Source of the DNA: Streptomyces indicus
GTDB taxonomy: Bacteria > Actinomycetota > Actinomycetes > Streptomycetales > Streptomycetaceae
DNA length: 64,000 bases
Assembly: GCF_900100315.1 (NCBI RefSeq)
Contig: NZ_FNFF01000007.1
Span: 7,078-71,077, forward strand
Reading direction: 5' to 3'
Numbering within the stretch: position 1 is the stretch's first letter; each line of letters begins with the position of its first letter. The notes below the pieces were generated by a model, which searched no databases, had not been told where the DNA came from, and was given only the letters and a program-made list of their open reading frames with translations. This document shows, one piece after another, positions 43,871 through 53,518 of the stretch. A program made the translations under genes and the position numbers.

Positions 43871-44425
43871 GTGCTCACTGTCGGTGACAAGTTCCCCGCG
43901 TTCGAACTGACCGCCTGCGTCTCGCTGGAGAAGGGCAAGGAGTTCGCGCAGATCGACCACAAGACCTACGAGGGCAAGTGGAAGGTCATCTTCGCGTGGC
44001 CCAAGGACTTCACCTTCGTGTGCCCCACCGAGATCGCCGCCTTCGGCAAGCTGAACGACGAGTTCGCCGACCGTGACGCGCAGGTGCTCGGCTTCTCCGG
44101 TGACTCCGAGTTCGTGCACCACGCCTGGCGCAAGGACCACCCGGACCTGACCGACCTGCCGTTCCCGATGATGGCCGACTCGAAGCACGAGCTCATGCGC
44201 GAGCTCGGCATCGAGGGCGAGGACGGCTTCGCCAAGCGCGCCGTCTTCATCGTCGACCAGAACAACGAGATCCAGTTCTCCATGGTGACCGCCGGCTCCG
44301 TCGGCCGTAACCCCAAGGAGGTCCTGCGGGTCCTCGACGCGCTGCAGACCGACGAGCTCTGCCCGTGCAACTGGAACAAGGGCGACGAGACCCTCGACGC
44401 CGGTGCCCTCCTGGCCGGTGAGTGA
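43871..44425 (+). CDS. ahpC: Alkyl hydroperoxide reductase, peroxiredoxin AhpC
   Basis: A 184-aa 2-Cys peroxiredoxin. The peroxidatic cysteine is C51 (FTFVCPTEIAAF) and the resolving cysteines are C164/C166 (DELCPCNW). The GTG start at 43871 follows AAGGAG with 5 nt of spacing. It reduces hydrogen peroxide, organic peroxides and peroxynitrite with AhpD as reductant in actinobacteria. It is followed at once by ahpD and faces oxyR. Confidence 0.97.
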   Translation: MLTVGDKFPAFELTACVSLEKGKEFAQIDHKTYEGKWKVIFAWPKDFTFVCPTEIAAFGKLNDEFADRDAQVLGFSGDSEFVHHAWRKDHPDLTDLPFPMMADSKHELMRELGIEGEDGFAKRAVFIVDQNNEIQFSMVTAGSVGRNPKEVLRVLDALQTDELCPCNWNKGDETLDAGALLAGE

Positions 44426-44430
44426 CCTCC

Positions 44431-44976
44431 ATGGCACTCGATGAGCTGAAGTCCGCGCTGCCGGACTACGCCAAGGACCTGAAGCTGAACCTCGGTTCGG
44501 TGATAGGCAATTCGGAGCTGCCCGAGCAGCAGCTGTGGGGCACGGTGCTCGCCTGCGCCATCGCCTCCCGCTCGCCGAAGGTGCTGCGCGAGCTGGAGCC
44601 GGAGGCGCGTGAGCACCTCTCCCCCGAGGCGTACACCGCCGCGAAGTCCGCTGCCGCGATCATGGCGATGAACAACGTCTTCTACCGCACGCGCCACCTG
44701 CTCTCCGACCCGGAGTACGGCACGATGCGCGCCGGTCTGCGGATGAACGTCATCGGCAACCCGGGCGTGGAGAAGGTCGACTTCGAGCTGTGGTCGCTGG
44801 CCGTCTCCGCGATCAACGGCTGCGGCCAGTGCCTGGACTCGCACGAGCAGGTGCTCCGCAAGGCCGGCATGGACCGCGAGACGATCCAGGAGGCCGTGAA
44901 GATCGCCGCCGTCGTGCAGGCGGTCGGTGCGACGCTCGACGCCGAGTCCGTCCTCTCGGAGGCCGTCCCCGCGTAA
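44431..44976 (+). CDS. ahpD: Alkyl hydroperoxidase AhpD
   Basis: A 181-aa AhpD/CMD-fold protein. The active site is C131-G-Q-C134 with H138 (NGCGQCLDSHEQV). It regenerates AhpC using lipoylated partners. ATG 44431 gives the family-typical N-terminus MALDELKSALPDYAKDLKLN. A GTG at 44422 overlapping the ahpC stop would add three residues. The gene forms a two-gene operon with ahpC and ends before a strong hairpin. Confidence 0.96.
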   Translation: MALDELKSALPDYAKDLKLNLGSVIGNSELPEQQLWGTVLACAIASRSPKVLRELEPEAREHLSPEAYTAAKSAAAIMAMNNVFYRTRHLLSDPEYGTMRAGLRMNVIGNPGVEKVDFELWSLAVSAINGCGQCLDSHEQVLRKAGMDRETIQEAVKIAAVVQAVGATLDAESVLSEAVPA

Positions 44977-45004
44977 GCGGAACCTCGTGAGCCGCATCTC
45001 GTGT

Positions 45005-45042
45005 ACGAGGGCCCGTCGACCACCCGGTCGGCGGGCCCTCGT
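45005..45042 (+). terminator. Terminator of ahpCD
   Basis: ACGAGGGCCCG (45005-45015) pairs with CGGGCCCTCGT (45032-45042). Short direct repeats of GAGGTCTCGCCCCACC and TTCAGGCCCTCAC follow up to 45130. Confidence 0.8.
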
Positions 45043-45127
45043 CATGGGCCCGCCCTCGCCCCGCCGAGGTCTCGCCCCACCGAGGTCTCGCCCCACCCCT
45101 CCTTCAGGCCCTCACTTCTTCAGGCCC

Positions 45128-45790
45128 TCACATCTTCAGGCGCTCCAGCAGCAGCTTCATGTCGTCGATCAACGGCTGCACCAGCAGCTCGAAGTCGGCC
45201 GGGGCCTCGTCGTACCGGGAGGCGTGCAGCCACATCCGCACCACGGCCCCGCCCTCGCGCACGGACAGGACTGCGGAATCCCCGTACGCGGCGTACGCCA
45301 GGTAGGCCTCGTCGCCGAGGCCGTCGATCCTGCGGACGGGCTCGTACGCGGGCGACCAGTCGTCCTGCGTGGACAGGGCCTTGAACTCGGCCGCGGGGTC
45401 GGCCTTCTTGTGCAGCGTGAAGGAGACGGACAGCCGGGCGTGCGCGTGTCGGCCCGCGAAGTCGAGCTCGCACCAGGCGCGGTCCAGGGCGTCGTCCGCG
45501 CGTTCCGCACGGTGCTGGATGCCGCGCTTGCCGATGGCCGAGGCGAGGTGCGGGACTTCGGTCACCGTGCACAGATCCCCGGGCATCGCATAGCCCTTCG
45601 GGTCGGGTGCGCTCGCGCCGCCGAAGAGGGCCAGCCCCGCCGCCCACAGCCCGGAGGCCGCGAGGGCCCCGCCCACCGCCCAGCTCCAGGGCCGGCGCGC
45701 CCGCGCGGGGGCGGGTTCGGCCGTCACCACATCCGGGCCGGGCGGGGGCGATCCGTCGTCGTCGCCGACCAGTTCGGGCTCGGATATCAC
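45128..45790 (-). CDS. Single-TM protein, paralog of the upstream gene
   Basis: A 220-aa protein with a short acidic cytoplasmic N-terminus (VISEPELVGDDDG), one TM (about 34-55, WAVGGALAASGLWAAGLALF) and an extracellular domain of about 160 aa. It shares with its upstream neighbour the start VISEPELVGD, then KGY...DLCT, LDRAWC, PEFKALSTQ-like EFKALSTQ, the GLGD(E/R)AY motif and the ending DDMK-LL-LK. One conserved pair of cysteines (DLCT, AWCE) could form a disulfide. The family is unknown to me. Confidence 0.75.
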   Translation of the reverse strand: MISEPELVGDDDGSPPPGPDVVTAEPAPARARRPWSWAVGGALAASGLWAAGLALFGGASAPDPKGYAMPGDLCTVTEVPHLASAIGKRGIQHRAERADDALDRAWCELDFAGRHAHARLSVSFTLHKKADPAAEFKALSTQDDWSPAYEPVRRIDGLGDEAYLAYAAYGDSAVLSVREGGAVVRMWLHASRYDEAPADFELLVQPLIDDMKLLLERLKM

Positions 45791-45809
45791 GGGCGGCCCC
45801 CAAGCGGTT

Positions 45810-46526
45810 CTACTTCTTCAGATCACGCATGAGGCGCTTCAGGTCCGCGGTCATCAGCTCGCGCACCTCGGTGAACTCGGGCTCGGGAGGATTCCCCGGG
45901 TCTTCGTCCTCCGTCTGCTCCCACCGGTGGCTGACGGTCATGTCGAGGACCACCGGACCGTCCAGGACCCGCAGCTGCGGATAGCCGAAGTGGTCCGGAA
46001 GGTAGTAGGCCCGGTCGCCCAGACCGTCGACCTCCTCGTACCTCACCTCGGAATCGTCCCACCACCCCGACTGCGTGGACAGAGCCTTGAACTCCGGCTC
46101 CGGATCGGACTCCTTGTGCACCTCGACCGAGAGCTCCACCGCGTACCGCGTGAACCCCGACCCCTCCCCGTTCGGAGCCGGAGGGCCGAGCAGCACCGAA
46201 CACCACGCCCGGTCGAGCGCGGGGTCCTTGCGTACGGCGCGGTGCTCGGGCACCCGCTCGCCGTATCTGCCGCTCAGCGAGCTCAACTCGGCGGTGGTGC
46301 ACAGGTCCTCCGGCACCTTGTAGCCCTTGAGGTCGACCCCGGAGTCCGCCCGGATCAGCGCCAGCGAGCCCGCCCACACCGCCGAGGCGAGCAGCGCGCC
46401 GCCGAGCGCCCACAGCCACGGCGGGCGGGAGCCGAGAGGGCGGCGGGCCCGTTCGGGAGTGGCGACCAGGTCGGCCTGCGGGGGTATCTCGCCCTCGTCG
46501 CCGACCAGTTCGGGCTCGGATATCAC
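45810..46526 (-). CDS. Single-TM protein, tandem paralog
   Basis: A 238-aa protein built like its downstream neighbour. It has VISEPELVGDEGE at the N-terminus, a TM around residues 38-58 (LWALGGALLASAVWAGSLAL), and an ectodomain with DLCTTAELSSLSGRYGE, ALDRAWCSVL and VDGLGDRAYYLPDHF. The GTG start at 46526 overlaps the stop of the AI-2E-type transporter (GTGA), so it is co-translated with it. The gap to its paralog is 19 bp. Three genes in a row suggest a membrane unit. Confidence 0.75.
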   Translation of the reverse strand: MISEPELVGDEGEIPPQADLVATPERARRPLGSRPPWLWALGGALLASAVWAGSLALIRADSGVDLKGYKVPEDLCTTAELSSLSGRYGERVPEHRAVRKDPALDRAWCSVLLGPPAPNGEGSGFTRYAVELSVEVHKESDPEPEFKALSTQSGWWDDSEVRYEEVDGLGDRAYYLPDHFGYPQLRVLDGPVVLDMTVSHRWEQTEDEDPGNPPEPEFTEVRELMTADLKRLMRDLKK

Positions 46527-47890
46527 GCTCTGTCCCCCTGGGGCCCGGCCGCGGGCTCCGGCGCCGAGGCGGCCGCGGCCTGCTGCAATGCATTGTCCTG
46601 TGCATGCGTCCGCAGATATCCCACCACGGTGTTCGTGACCGCCACCAGGGGTACGGCGACCACCGCGCCGCCGATGCCGGCCACCATGCCGCCGGCCGCG
46701 ACCGAGAGGACCACGGCCAGCGGGTGCACGCGCACCGCACGGCCCAGGATGAACGGCTGGAGCACGTGCCCCTCGATCTGCTGCACGGCGAGCACCACGA
46801 CCAGCGCCATGAGGGCGGTGAACACGCCCTGCGTCACCAGCGCGACCACCACCGCGAGTGCTCCCGAGATGACCGCGCCGACGAGCGGGATGAAGGCGAA
46901 CAGGAAGATGAACACGGCGAGCGGCACGGCCATCGGGACATCGAGGAAGTAGATGCCGATGCCGATGAAGACCGCGTCGATCAGAGCCACTATCACCGTT
47001 CCGCGCACATACGCGGTGAGGGTGCGCCAGGCCCGCGGGCCCGCGCCCGCGACGCCCGGCCGGGCCGAGGCGGGCACCAGCTTGAGGGTCCAGCGCCAGA
47101 TCCGCTTGCCGTCGTAGAGCAGGAAGAGCGTGGAGAACATCGCGAGCAGGATGCCGGTGAGGATCTCCACCATCACCGTGACACCGGCCAGGCCCGCGGA
47201 GGTGAGCTCCTCGGTGTTGGTGCCGATGGCTTCGCGCAGGTTCTTCGCGATGTCGTTGATCTCGTCGCCGGTGACGTGGAACGGGCTGTCCAGGAGCCAC
47301 TTCTCCAACTCGTCGATGCCGCGCTGCACCTGGTTGGAGAGGTCGTCGGTGTTCTCCATGACCTGCCAGACCACGAACCAGCCGACCAGGCCCATGATGA
47401 CGAAGCCCGCGATGAAGGTGACGGCGGTGGCGAGCCCCCGGGGCAGGCCGAGCCGCTTCAGGCGCGAGACGGTCGGCTGGAGCAGCGCGGTGATGAGCAG
47501 AGCCGCGACGAACGCGAACACCACCAGCTGCACCGAGGAGATGGCCCGCATGAGCACCCACAGCGCGCCCGCGAGCACGAGCAGCCGCCAGCCGACCTCG
47601 GCGGCGACCCGGATGCCCCAGGGCACGGCGGCCACGGGGTCGGGCCGGGCCGCTATGGCCGGCGCGTAGGCGGGGGGTGCCGGAACGGAGGCGCCGGAAC
47701 CCGCTTCGCCGTCGGGCGACTTGGCGACGGCGGGCAGGGGTTCGGGGGTGTCCGCGGGCTCCGCGGACCGCGGCCGCGGCTCGTCCAGGCCCTCGGCCTC
47801 CTCGGCGCGGACCCGCCGCTCCTCGAGCCGCTCGCCCGCCCGGGCGACGCCCGTACCGAGCCGGCTGAGCCACCCTGGCAGTCTCGACAT
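46523..47890 (-). CDS. AI-2E family transporter
   Basis: A 455-aa membrane protein with about eight TM helices. A 95-residue Glu/Pro-rich cytoplasmic tail precedes RVAAEVGWRLLVLAGALWVL. Family motifs are QPTVSRLKRLGLPRGLATAV, YVRGTVIVALIDAVFIGIGI, FAFIPLVGAVISGALAV and QQIEGHVLQPFILGRAV. The AI-2E superfamily (TqsA/YdiK-like) includes exporters and sodium/proton antiporters; the substrate is unknown. ATG 47890 has AAGGAAG upstream. It heads a three-gene operon with the two single-TM paralogs. Confidence 0.88.
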   Translation of the reverse strand: MSRLPGWLSRLGTGVARAGERLEERRVRAEEAEGLDEPRPRSAEPADTPEPLPAVAKSPDGEAGSGASVPAPPAYAPAIAARPDPVAAVPWGIRVAAEVGWRLLVLAGALWVLMRAISSVQLVVFAFVAALLITALLQPTVSRLKRLGLPRGLATAVTFIAGFVIMGLVGWFVVWQVMENTDDLSNQVQRGIDELEKWLLDSPFHVTGDEINDIAKNLREAIGTNTEELTSAGLAGVTVMVEILTGILLAMFSTLFLLYDGKRIWRWTLKLVPASARPGVAGAGPRAWRTLTAYVRGTVIVALIDAVFIGIGIYFLDVPMAVPLAVFIFLFAFIPLVGAVISGALAVVVALVTQGVFTALMALVVVLAVQQIEGHVLQPFILGRAVRVHPLAVVLSVAAGGMVAGIGGAVVAVPLVAVTNTVVGYLRTHAQDNALQQAAAASAPEPAAGPQGDRA

Positions 47891-47961
47891 GATCTTCCTT
47901 CTTCCCCCCACTGATCCCACTGGTCCCCCGGTATCCGATCGGCTCGAACCTACACGCGCGA

Positions 47962-47990
47962 AGCCCCCCACCGAAGGACGGTGAGGGGCT
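47962..47990 (-). terminator. Terminator of the transglycosylase gene
   Basis: A 12-bp stem with one mismatch (47962-47973 with 47979-47990) has a 5-nt loop, 55 bp past the stop. Confidence 0.7.
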
Positions 47991-48044
47991 CCGCAAAGTT
48001 GAGCTGGACCGGAAACCGGTCCCGGTCGTGCCGGTACCGGTGGA

Positions 48045-48749
48045 TCAGTACCAGTTGTTCTGCTGCCAGAAGTTCCAGGCACCGCAGGGGCTGCCGTAGC
48101 GGGAGTCCATGTAGTTCAGACCCCACTTGATCTGGGTGGCGGGGTTGGTCTGCCAGTCGGCGCCGGCGGAGACCATCTTCGAGCCGGGCAGCGCCTGCAT
48201 CAGGCCGTAGGCACCGGAGGAGGGGTTGGTGGCCCGGTAGTTCCAGCTGGACTCGTGGTCCACGATGTTGCTGAAGCACTGGAACTGGTCCGCGGGGACC
48301 ATCTGCCGCGCCATCGCCTGGACTTCGGCGACGGTGTACGAGGACTGTGCGGCGAAGGAGGATGCGTCGCGCGTGGCCGAGCGGCTCGCGGCTTCCTTCT
48401 CCGCGCGCTCCTTGGCCTTGCGCTCGGCCTCGGCCTTCTTCGCGGCTTCCTGCTTGGCCACGGCGTCCTTGGCCGCCTGCTTGCGGGCCTCTTCCTCCGC
48501 GGACTTCTGCGCCGCGACATCGGCGGCGGCAGCCTGCGCGTCGGCCTGCTGGGTCAGGGATGCGGTCTGCACCTGGACCTGCTGGCCTGCGGGTATGTCT
48601 GCGAGGAGAGTCCCTCCGTCGGCAGCGGTCGCCTCGAAGTCGTTCGAGGGCTCCTGGGTGCTGCCCGAGGCAACGCCCACGACGGCGCCGACAGTGGTGA
48701 CCGCGGTGGCCGAGGCCACTGCGAATCCCCGGACCGAAATCCGGCTCAC
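48045..48749 (-). CDS. Secreted lytic transglycosylase with coiled coil
   Basis: A 234-aa secreted enzyme. The signal segment is residues 1-30 (VRGFAVASATAVTTVGAVVG). A long Ala/Glu/Lys coiled coil covers about 65-125. The C-terminal SLT-like domain (about 135-234) has catalytic E166 (IVDHESSWNYRAT) and SGAYGLMQALPGSKM. The GTG at 48749 is chosen because GGAAGGA lies 6 nt upstream. An ATG six codons earlier (48767) lacks such a site. It should cleave peptidoglycan glycan strands during growth. Confidence 0.88.
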   Translation of the reverse strand: MSRISVRGFAVASATAVTTVGAVVGVASGSTQEPSNDFEATAADGGTLLADIPAGQQVQVQTASLTQQADAQAAAADVAAQKSAEEEARKQAAKDAVAKQEAAKKAEAERKAKERAEKEAASRSATRDASSFAAQSSYTVAEVQAMARQMVPADQFQCFSNIVDHESSWNYRATNPSSGAYGLMQALPGSKMVSAGADWQTNPATQIKWGLNYMDSRYGSPCGAWNFWQQNNWY

Positions 48750-49080
48750 ACGGTTTCCTTCCAGCATCGCCCGAGGGGTGACCTTTCGGGCGCAATCTTG
48801 CCCCTCGCGCTGGCTTCCTCCTGATACATGGTCACGGGAAGCACGGACCCGGTGGGGCAACTCCTGTGCGGGAGGAGCCTCTTGTGTCGCGGGTGGCATA
48901 CGGCGATCGCTATGTAGTTGAGAGGTCCAACTGACCCCGTACCGCTGGGGGTACAGGAGTGCCGTATGCGGGGCCTGACAGGAGCAAGACTCTGCCGGAA
49001 CCGGACGCCGCGAGGCAATTCCGCGTTGCGTGGGAAAGCTCACACCCCGTTTACCCCACCAGTTTCCTGGAAGCGTGCAC
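48750..49080 (-). promoter_or_regulatory. Long upstream region of the transglycosylase gene
   Basis: About 330 bp without a convincing gene. Just before the start a hairpin CGCCCGA...TCGGGCG (48765-48791) is seen. Further up are CAGTTGGACCTCTCAACTAC (an inverted GTTG/CAAC) and GTACCCCCAGCGGTAC. This is compatible with a structured mRNA leader, but I find no riboswitch consensus. Confidence 0.4.
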
Positions 49081-49087
49081 GCACAAA

Positions 49088-49129
49088 GGCGCCGCGCGAG
49101 TAAGCTCTTCGGCTTCCCCGCGCGGCGCC
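49088..49129 (-). terminator. Terminator after the phoH-like gene
   Basis: GGCGCCGCGCG (49088-49098) pairs with CGCGCGGCGCC (49119-49129); AAGC/GCTT pair inside the loop. Confidence 0.75.
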
Positions 49130-49147
49130 CAACTGCCGCGTTACGGC

Positions 49148-50470
49148 TCAGATATGGCCGTCCTCGAGCATTTCGGTCACCAGCGCCGCGATCTGCGAAC
49201 GCTCCGAGCGCGTCAGCGTGACGTGCGCGAACAGCGGGTGGCCCTTCAGCTTCTCGACCACCGCGACCACTCCGTCGTACCGCCCGACCCTGAGGTTGTC
49301 GCGCTGGGCGACGTCATGAGTCAGGACGACACGGGAATTCGCCCCGATCCTGGACAGAACGGTCAACAGAACGTTCCGTTCCAGGGATTGGGCCTCGTCC
49401 ACGATCACGAACGCGTCGTGCAGGGAGCGGCCGCGGATGTGCGTGAGCGGCAGCACCTCCAGCATCCCGCGCGCGGCGACCTCCTCGATGACCTCCTTGC
49501 CGGCGACCGACCCCAGCGTGTCGAACACGGCCTGCGCCCACGGGCCCATCTTCTCGGCCTCGGTGCCGGGCAGATAGCCGAGCTCCTGCCCGCCGACCGC
49601 GTACAGCGGACGGAACACCATCACCTTCTGGTGCTGGCGCCGCTCAAGGACGGCCTCGAGACCCGCGCAGAGCGCGAGCGCCGACTTGCCGGTGCCGGCC
49701 CGGCCGCCCATCGACACGATGCCGACGTCCGGGTCGAGCAGCAGGTCGAGCGCGATCCGCTGCTCGGCGCTGCGGCCCTTGAGCCCGAAGGCCTCGCGGT
49801 CGCCGCGCACCAGCCGGACATTGCCCTCCGCCGTCACGCGGCCCAGTGCCTTGCCCCGTTCGGAGTTGAGCAGCAGGCCGGTGTGGACGGGCAGGTCGGC
49901 CGCCTCCGGGACGTACAGCGTCTGCTCCTCGTAGAGCAGATCGATCTGTTCGCCGGACAGGTCGAGTTCGGACATTCCGGTCCAGCCCGAGTCCGTGATG
50001 GCGAGCTCGGCGCGGTACTCCTCGGCGAGCAGGCCCACGGAGGAGGCCTTGATACGGAGCGGAAGGTCCTTGGAGACGACGGTGACGTCGTACCCCTCGG
50101 CCTGGAGGTTGCGGGCGACGGCGAGGATCCGCGCGTCGTTGTCACCGAGCCGGTAGCCGGCCGGCAGGACGCTCGGGTCCGAGTGGTTGAGCTCGACGCG
50201 CAGCGTGCCGCCCAGGTCCCCGAGCGGGATGGGTGCGTCGAGCCGCCCGTATCGGACGCGGTAGTCGTCGAGCCGGCGCAGCGCCTGCCGGGCGAAGTAA
50301 CCGAGCTCCGGGTGATGCCTCTTCGCCTCGAGTTCCGTGACCACGACGATCGGGAGTACGACCTCGTGTTCGTCGAAGCGGTGGAGGGCGCCCGGGTCGG
50401 CCAGCAGAACGCTGGTGTCGAGTACATAGGTGCGCCTGTCGGGCATGCGGCGCTTAGTGCTGGTCACCAC
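49148..50470 (-). CDS. PIN-PhoH fusion protein (PhoH2-like)
   Basis: A 440-aa protein. An N-terminal PIN ribonuclease domain (about 8-150) has YVLDTSVLLADP and DNDARILAVARNL with acidic metal ligands. The C-terminal PhoH ATPase (about 225-440) has GRAGTGKSALALC (Walker A), FVIVDEAQSLERN (Walker B) and SRVVLTHDVAQRDN. Such proteins act as RNA helicase-nucleases. Starts at GTG 50470 or 50467 keep the family-like VTSTKRRMPDRR; an internal ATG (50446) is possible. Confidence 0.9.
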   Translation of the reverse strand: MVTSTKRRMPDRRTYVLDTSVLLADPGALHRFDEHEVVLPIVVVTELEAKRHHPELGYFARQALRRLDDYRVRYGRLDAPIPLGDLGGTLRVELNHSDPSVLPAGYRLGDNDARILAVARNLQAEGYDVTVVSKDLPLRIKASSVGLLAEEYRAELAITDSGWTGMSELDLSGEQIDLLYEEQTLYVPEAADLPVHTGLLLNSERGKALGRVTAEGNVRLVRGDREAFGLKGRSAEQRIALDLLLDPDVGIVSMGGRAGTGKSALALCAGLEAVLERRQHQKVMVFRPLYAVGGQELGYLPGTEAEKMGPWAQAVFDTLGSVAGKEVIEEVAARGMLEVLPLTHIRGRSLHDAFVIVDEAQSLERNVLLTVLSRIGANSRVVLTHDVAQRDNLRVGRYDGVVAVVEKLKGHPLFAHVTLTRSERSQIAALVTEMLEDGHI

Positions 50471-50775
50471 GGAAGGACGTACCCCCTCAGCAGAGGTCGG
50501 GGAGCGACGACGTCGCGGGCTTTCCCGGACCGGTCGGCCAGCACGGGCCGGAGACCGGCCCAACCACGACGCCGCACTTGCGTACGGTCCACCTGGTGCA
50601 AAGGGCCTCCCGGGTGAGCAGGCTCCATGCCGCTCACTGAGATACGGCATCCGTTTGTCGGACGCCGACCTGGGAGGGATATTCCCTCGAACACGCGAAG
50701 CCATGCAATGGCATATGACGACGCGTTGGTGAACTTCTGCCCCTCCGAAAGGCGCGGCCTGGTGGCCGCCGCGGA
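50471..50775. promoter_or_regulatory. Gap upstream of phoH-like gene with a palindrome
   Basis: About 305 bp with no supported gene. It contains the 15-bp palindrome GAGGGATATTCCCTC (50674-50688) and an AT-rich stretch around 50637-50720. The downstream end abuts the uppS stop. Confidence 0.5.
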
Positions 50776-51549
50776 TTACGCCCCGAACCGCCGGTGCCGT
50801 GCCGCGTAGTCACGCAGCGCGCGCAGGAAGTCCACCTTGCGGAAGGCGGGCCAGAAGACCTCGCAGAAGTAGTACTCCGACAGGGCCGACTGCCACAGCA
50901 TGAAGCCGGACAGGCGCTGTTCGCCCGAGGTGCGGATGATGAGGTCGGGGTCGGGCTGCGCGCTCGTGTAGAGGTGCTTGCCGATCGTCTCGACGTCGAC
51001 CGCCTCGGCGGCCTGCTCCAACGAGAAGCCGCGGTCGGCCGCGTCCAGCAGCATGGAGCGCACGGCGTCCGCGATCTCCTGGCGGCCGCCGTAGCCGATC
51101 GCGACGTTGACGAGTATCCCCTGGTTGGCGGCGCTGGCCTCCTCCGCCTCCTTCAGGACCGTCTGGAGTCCCGACGGCAGGATGTCGGGGGTGCCGACGT
51201 GGTGCACGCGCCAGCGGCCGTCGCGCGCGAGGGCGCGCACGGTGTCCTCGATGATGCCGAGGAGCGGGACGAGCTCCTCCTGGGGGCGGTCGAAGTTGTC
51301 CGTGGACAGCAGCCACAGGGTGACGACCTCGACGTCCGTCTCGGAGCACCAGCCGAGGAACTCGCCGATCTTGTCGGCGCCCGCCTGGTGACCCTGGGCG
51401 GTGGTGGACCCGGCGGCCTTCGCCCAGCGCCGGTTGCCGTCCATGATGACGCCGATGTGCTTGGGCACCTGGTCGTGGTCCAGGTGTCCCTCCACGCGGC
51501 TCGCGTACAGCCTGACCAGCAGGCCGCGCAGCCTGTCGCGCAGGTTCAC
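50776..51549 (-). CDS. uppS: Isoprenyl (undecaprenyl-type) diphosphate synthase
   Basis: A 257-aa cis-prenyltransferase. The catalytic Asp is in HIGVIMDGNRRWAK (about residues 32-45). The other family motifs are VVTLWLLSTDNFDRP, VAIGYGGRQEIADAV, LIIRTSGEQRLSGFMLWQSA and YYFCEVFWPAF. It makes the lipid carrier for peptidoglycan and teichoic acids. Many actinobacteria have two homologs of different chain length; which one this is cannot be told. It fits the cell-wall theme of nearby genes. Confidence 0.94.
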   Translation of the reverse strand: MNLRDRLRGLLVRLYASRVEGHLDHDQVPKHIGVIMDGNRRWAKAAGSTTAQGHQAGADKIGEFLGWCSETDVEVVTLWLLSTDNFDRPQEELVPLLGIIEDTVRALARDGRWRVHHVGTPDILPSGLQTVLKEAEEASAANQGILVNVAIGYGGRQEIADAVRSMLLDAADRGFSLEQAAEAVDVETIGKHLYTSAQPDPDLIIRTSGEQRLSGFMLWQSALSEYYFCEVFWPAFRKVDFLRALRDYAARHRRFGA

Positions 51550-51648
51550 GTTCGTTTCAGCCCCTCACCTGTATACGACGGTCCCCGAGCGCGAAAGCCT
51601 ACCGCTGGAAACGGAGCGGGCGCCGCCGGGAGTGTCACAGCTCTGACG

Positions 51649-51654
51649 TAGCTT
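51649..51654 (+). promoter_or_regulatory. Leaderless -10 box for aldo/keto reductase gene
   Basis: TAGCTT ends 7 nt before the ATG at 51662. Confidence 0.45.
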
Positions 51655-51661
51655 CGTCACC

Positions 51662-52699
<1,038 letters not shown>

Positions 52700-52766
52700 G
52701 CTTGTCCTTCTTGTACGGGTGCTCGTACGGCTTCTCGTACGGGCACCCGTACCGGCGCGCGTACGG

Positions 52767-53390
52767 CTAGGAGGCCGCGTATCCCTGGGGGAACTGCTCC
52801 GCGGTGCGCGGCCTCTTGAACCAGTGGCCCGCGCTGCTCTGGCTGAGCACGGCGACCAGGGCGATGGCCAGGCCGGCCGCGATGAGGCCGCCGAGGCCGT
52901 TGCCGTTGGCCATCGAGCCGAGGGCGAGCAGGATGTGGACGCTCGCGAGCACGATCGCGGCGACGCGTACGCCGTTGCCCGCGGTGGTGAAGCGCAGGGC
53001 CAGGATGAACAGCGTGATGACCATGAGGTTGTAGCCGAAGACCGCGCCGAACTCCTCCGGGCCGCCGCCGAGCGCGGCCACCGCCACGAGGGCGAGCACG
53101 AAGAAGCCGGCGAGCACGAAGACCAGGACGCGCGCGGCCTTGACGCTGCCGGGCATCTGCGGCGGGCCAGCCTGGTAACCGCCGTAGGGGTAGGGGTACG
53201 GGGCCGGGGCTCCGTAGGGGTGGGGCTGCCCGGGCTGCGCCGGGTGGGGCGCCTGCGGCTGTCCGGCGTACGAGGCCTGCGGCTGCGCGGGGTACGGGGC
53301 GGGGCCCTGCGGGGCGGTCGCGTACGGGTTCTGCTGCGGGGGCTGCTGGTACGGGTTCGGCTGGTGCGGCGGGGACTGGTCGTTCGACAT
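52767..53390 (-). CDS. Small membrane protein with Pro/Gln/Tyr-rich N-terminus
   Basis: A 207-aa protein. Residues 1-85 are a Pro/Gln/Tyr/Ala-rich disordered region with PYQQPPQQNPYA and repeated QPQ and PYPYG units. Four TM helices follow (about 88-108, 117-136, 141-158, 165-185), ending FKRPRTAEQFPQGYAAS. This architecture is common in Streptomyces, and no function can be assigned. The gap downstream (52700-52766) has repeats of TGTACGGG/GTACGG. Confidence 0.72.
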   Translation of the reverse strand: MSNDQSPPHQPNPYQQPPQQNPYATAPQGPAPYPAQPQASYAGQPQAPHPAQPGQPHPYGAPAPYPYPYGGYQAGPPQMPGSVKAARVLVFVLAGFFVLALVAVAALGGGPEEFGAVFGYNLMVITLFILALRFTTAGNGVRVAAIVLASVHILLALGSMANGNGLGGLIAAGLAIALVAVLSQSSAGHWFKRPRTAEQFPQGYAAS

Positions 53391-53424
53391 GGCATCGACC
53401 CTAACCAGGGCCCGGCAAAGAAAA

Positions 53425-53459
53425 CGGGCCGGTCCATGGGGGGGAGATGGACCGGCCCG
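53425..53459 (-). terminator. Terminator of the prepilin peptidase gene
   Basis: CGGGCCGGTCCAT (53425-53437) pairs with ATGGACCGGCCCG (53447-53459). On the minus strand the stem is followed by TTTTCTTT, a true intrinsic terminator form. Confidence 0.88.
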
Positions 53460-53518
53460 AGGGGGGGTTTCCACCATAACCCTTCGTAAGGGGTGCTGTG
53501 TGCATCGGCGTGCCGCAA

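Noticed and set aside
48750..49020. Possible c-di-AMP (ydaO-type) riboswitch before the transglycosylase gene
   Set aside because: Such riboswitches precede cell-wall hydrolase genes in streptomycetes, but I could not find the conserved CCGAAU...GGAGGAACC core; only simple hairpins are visible. An Infernal search with RF00379 would decide it.
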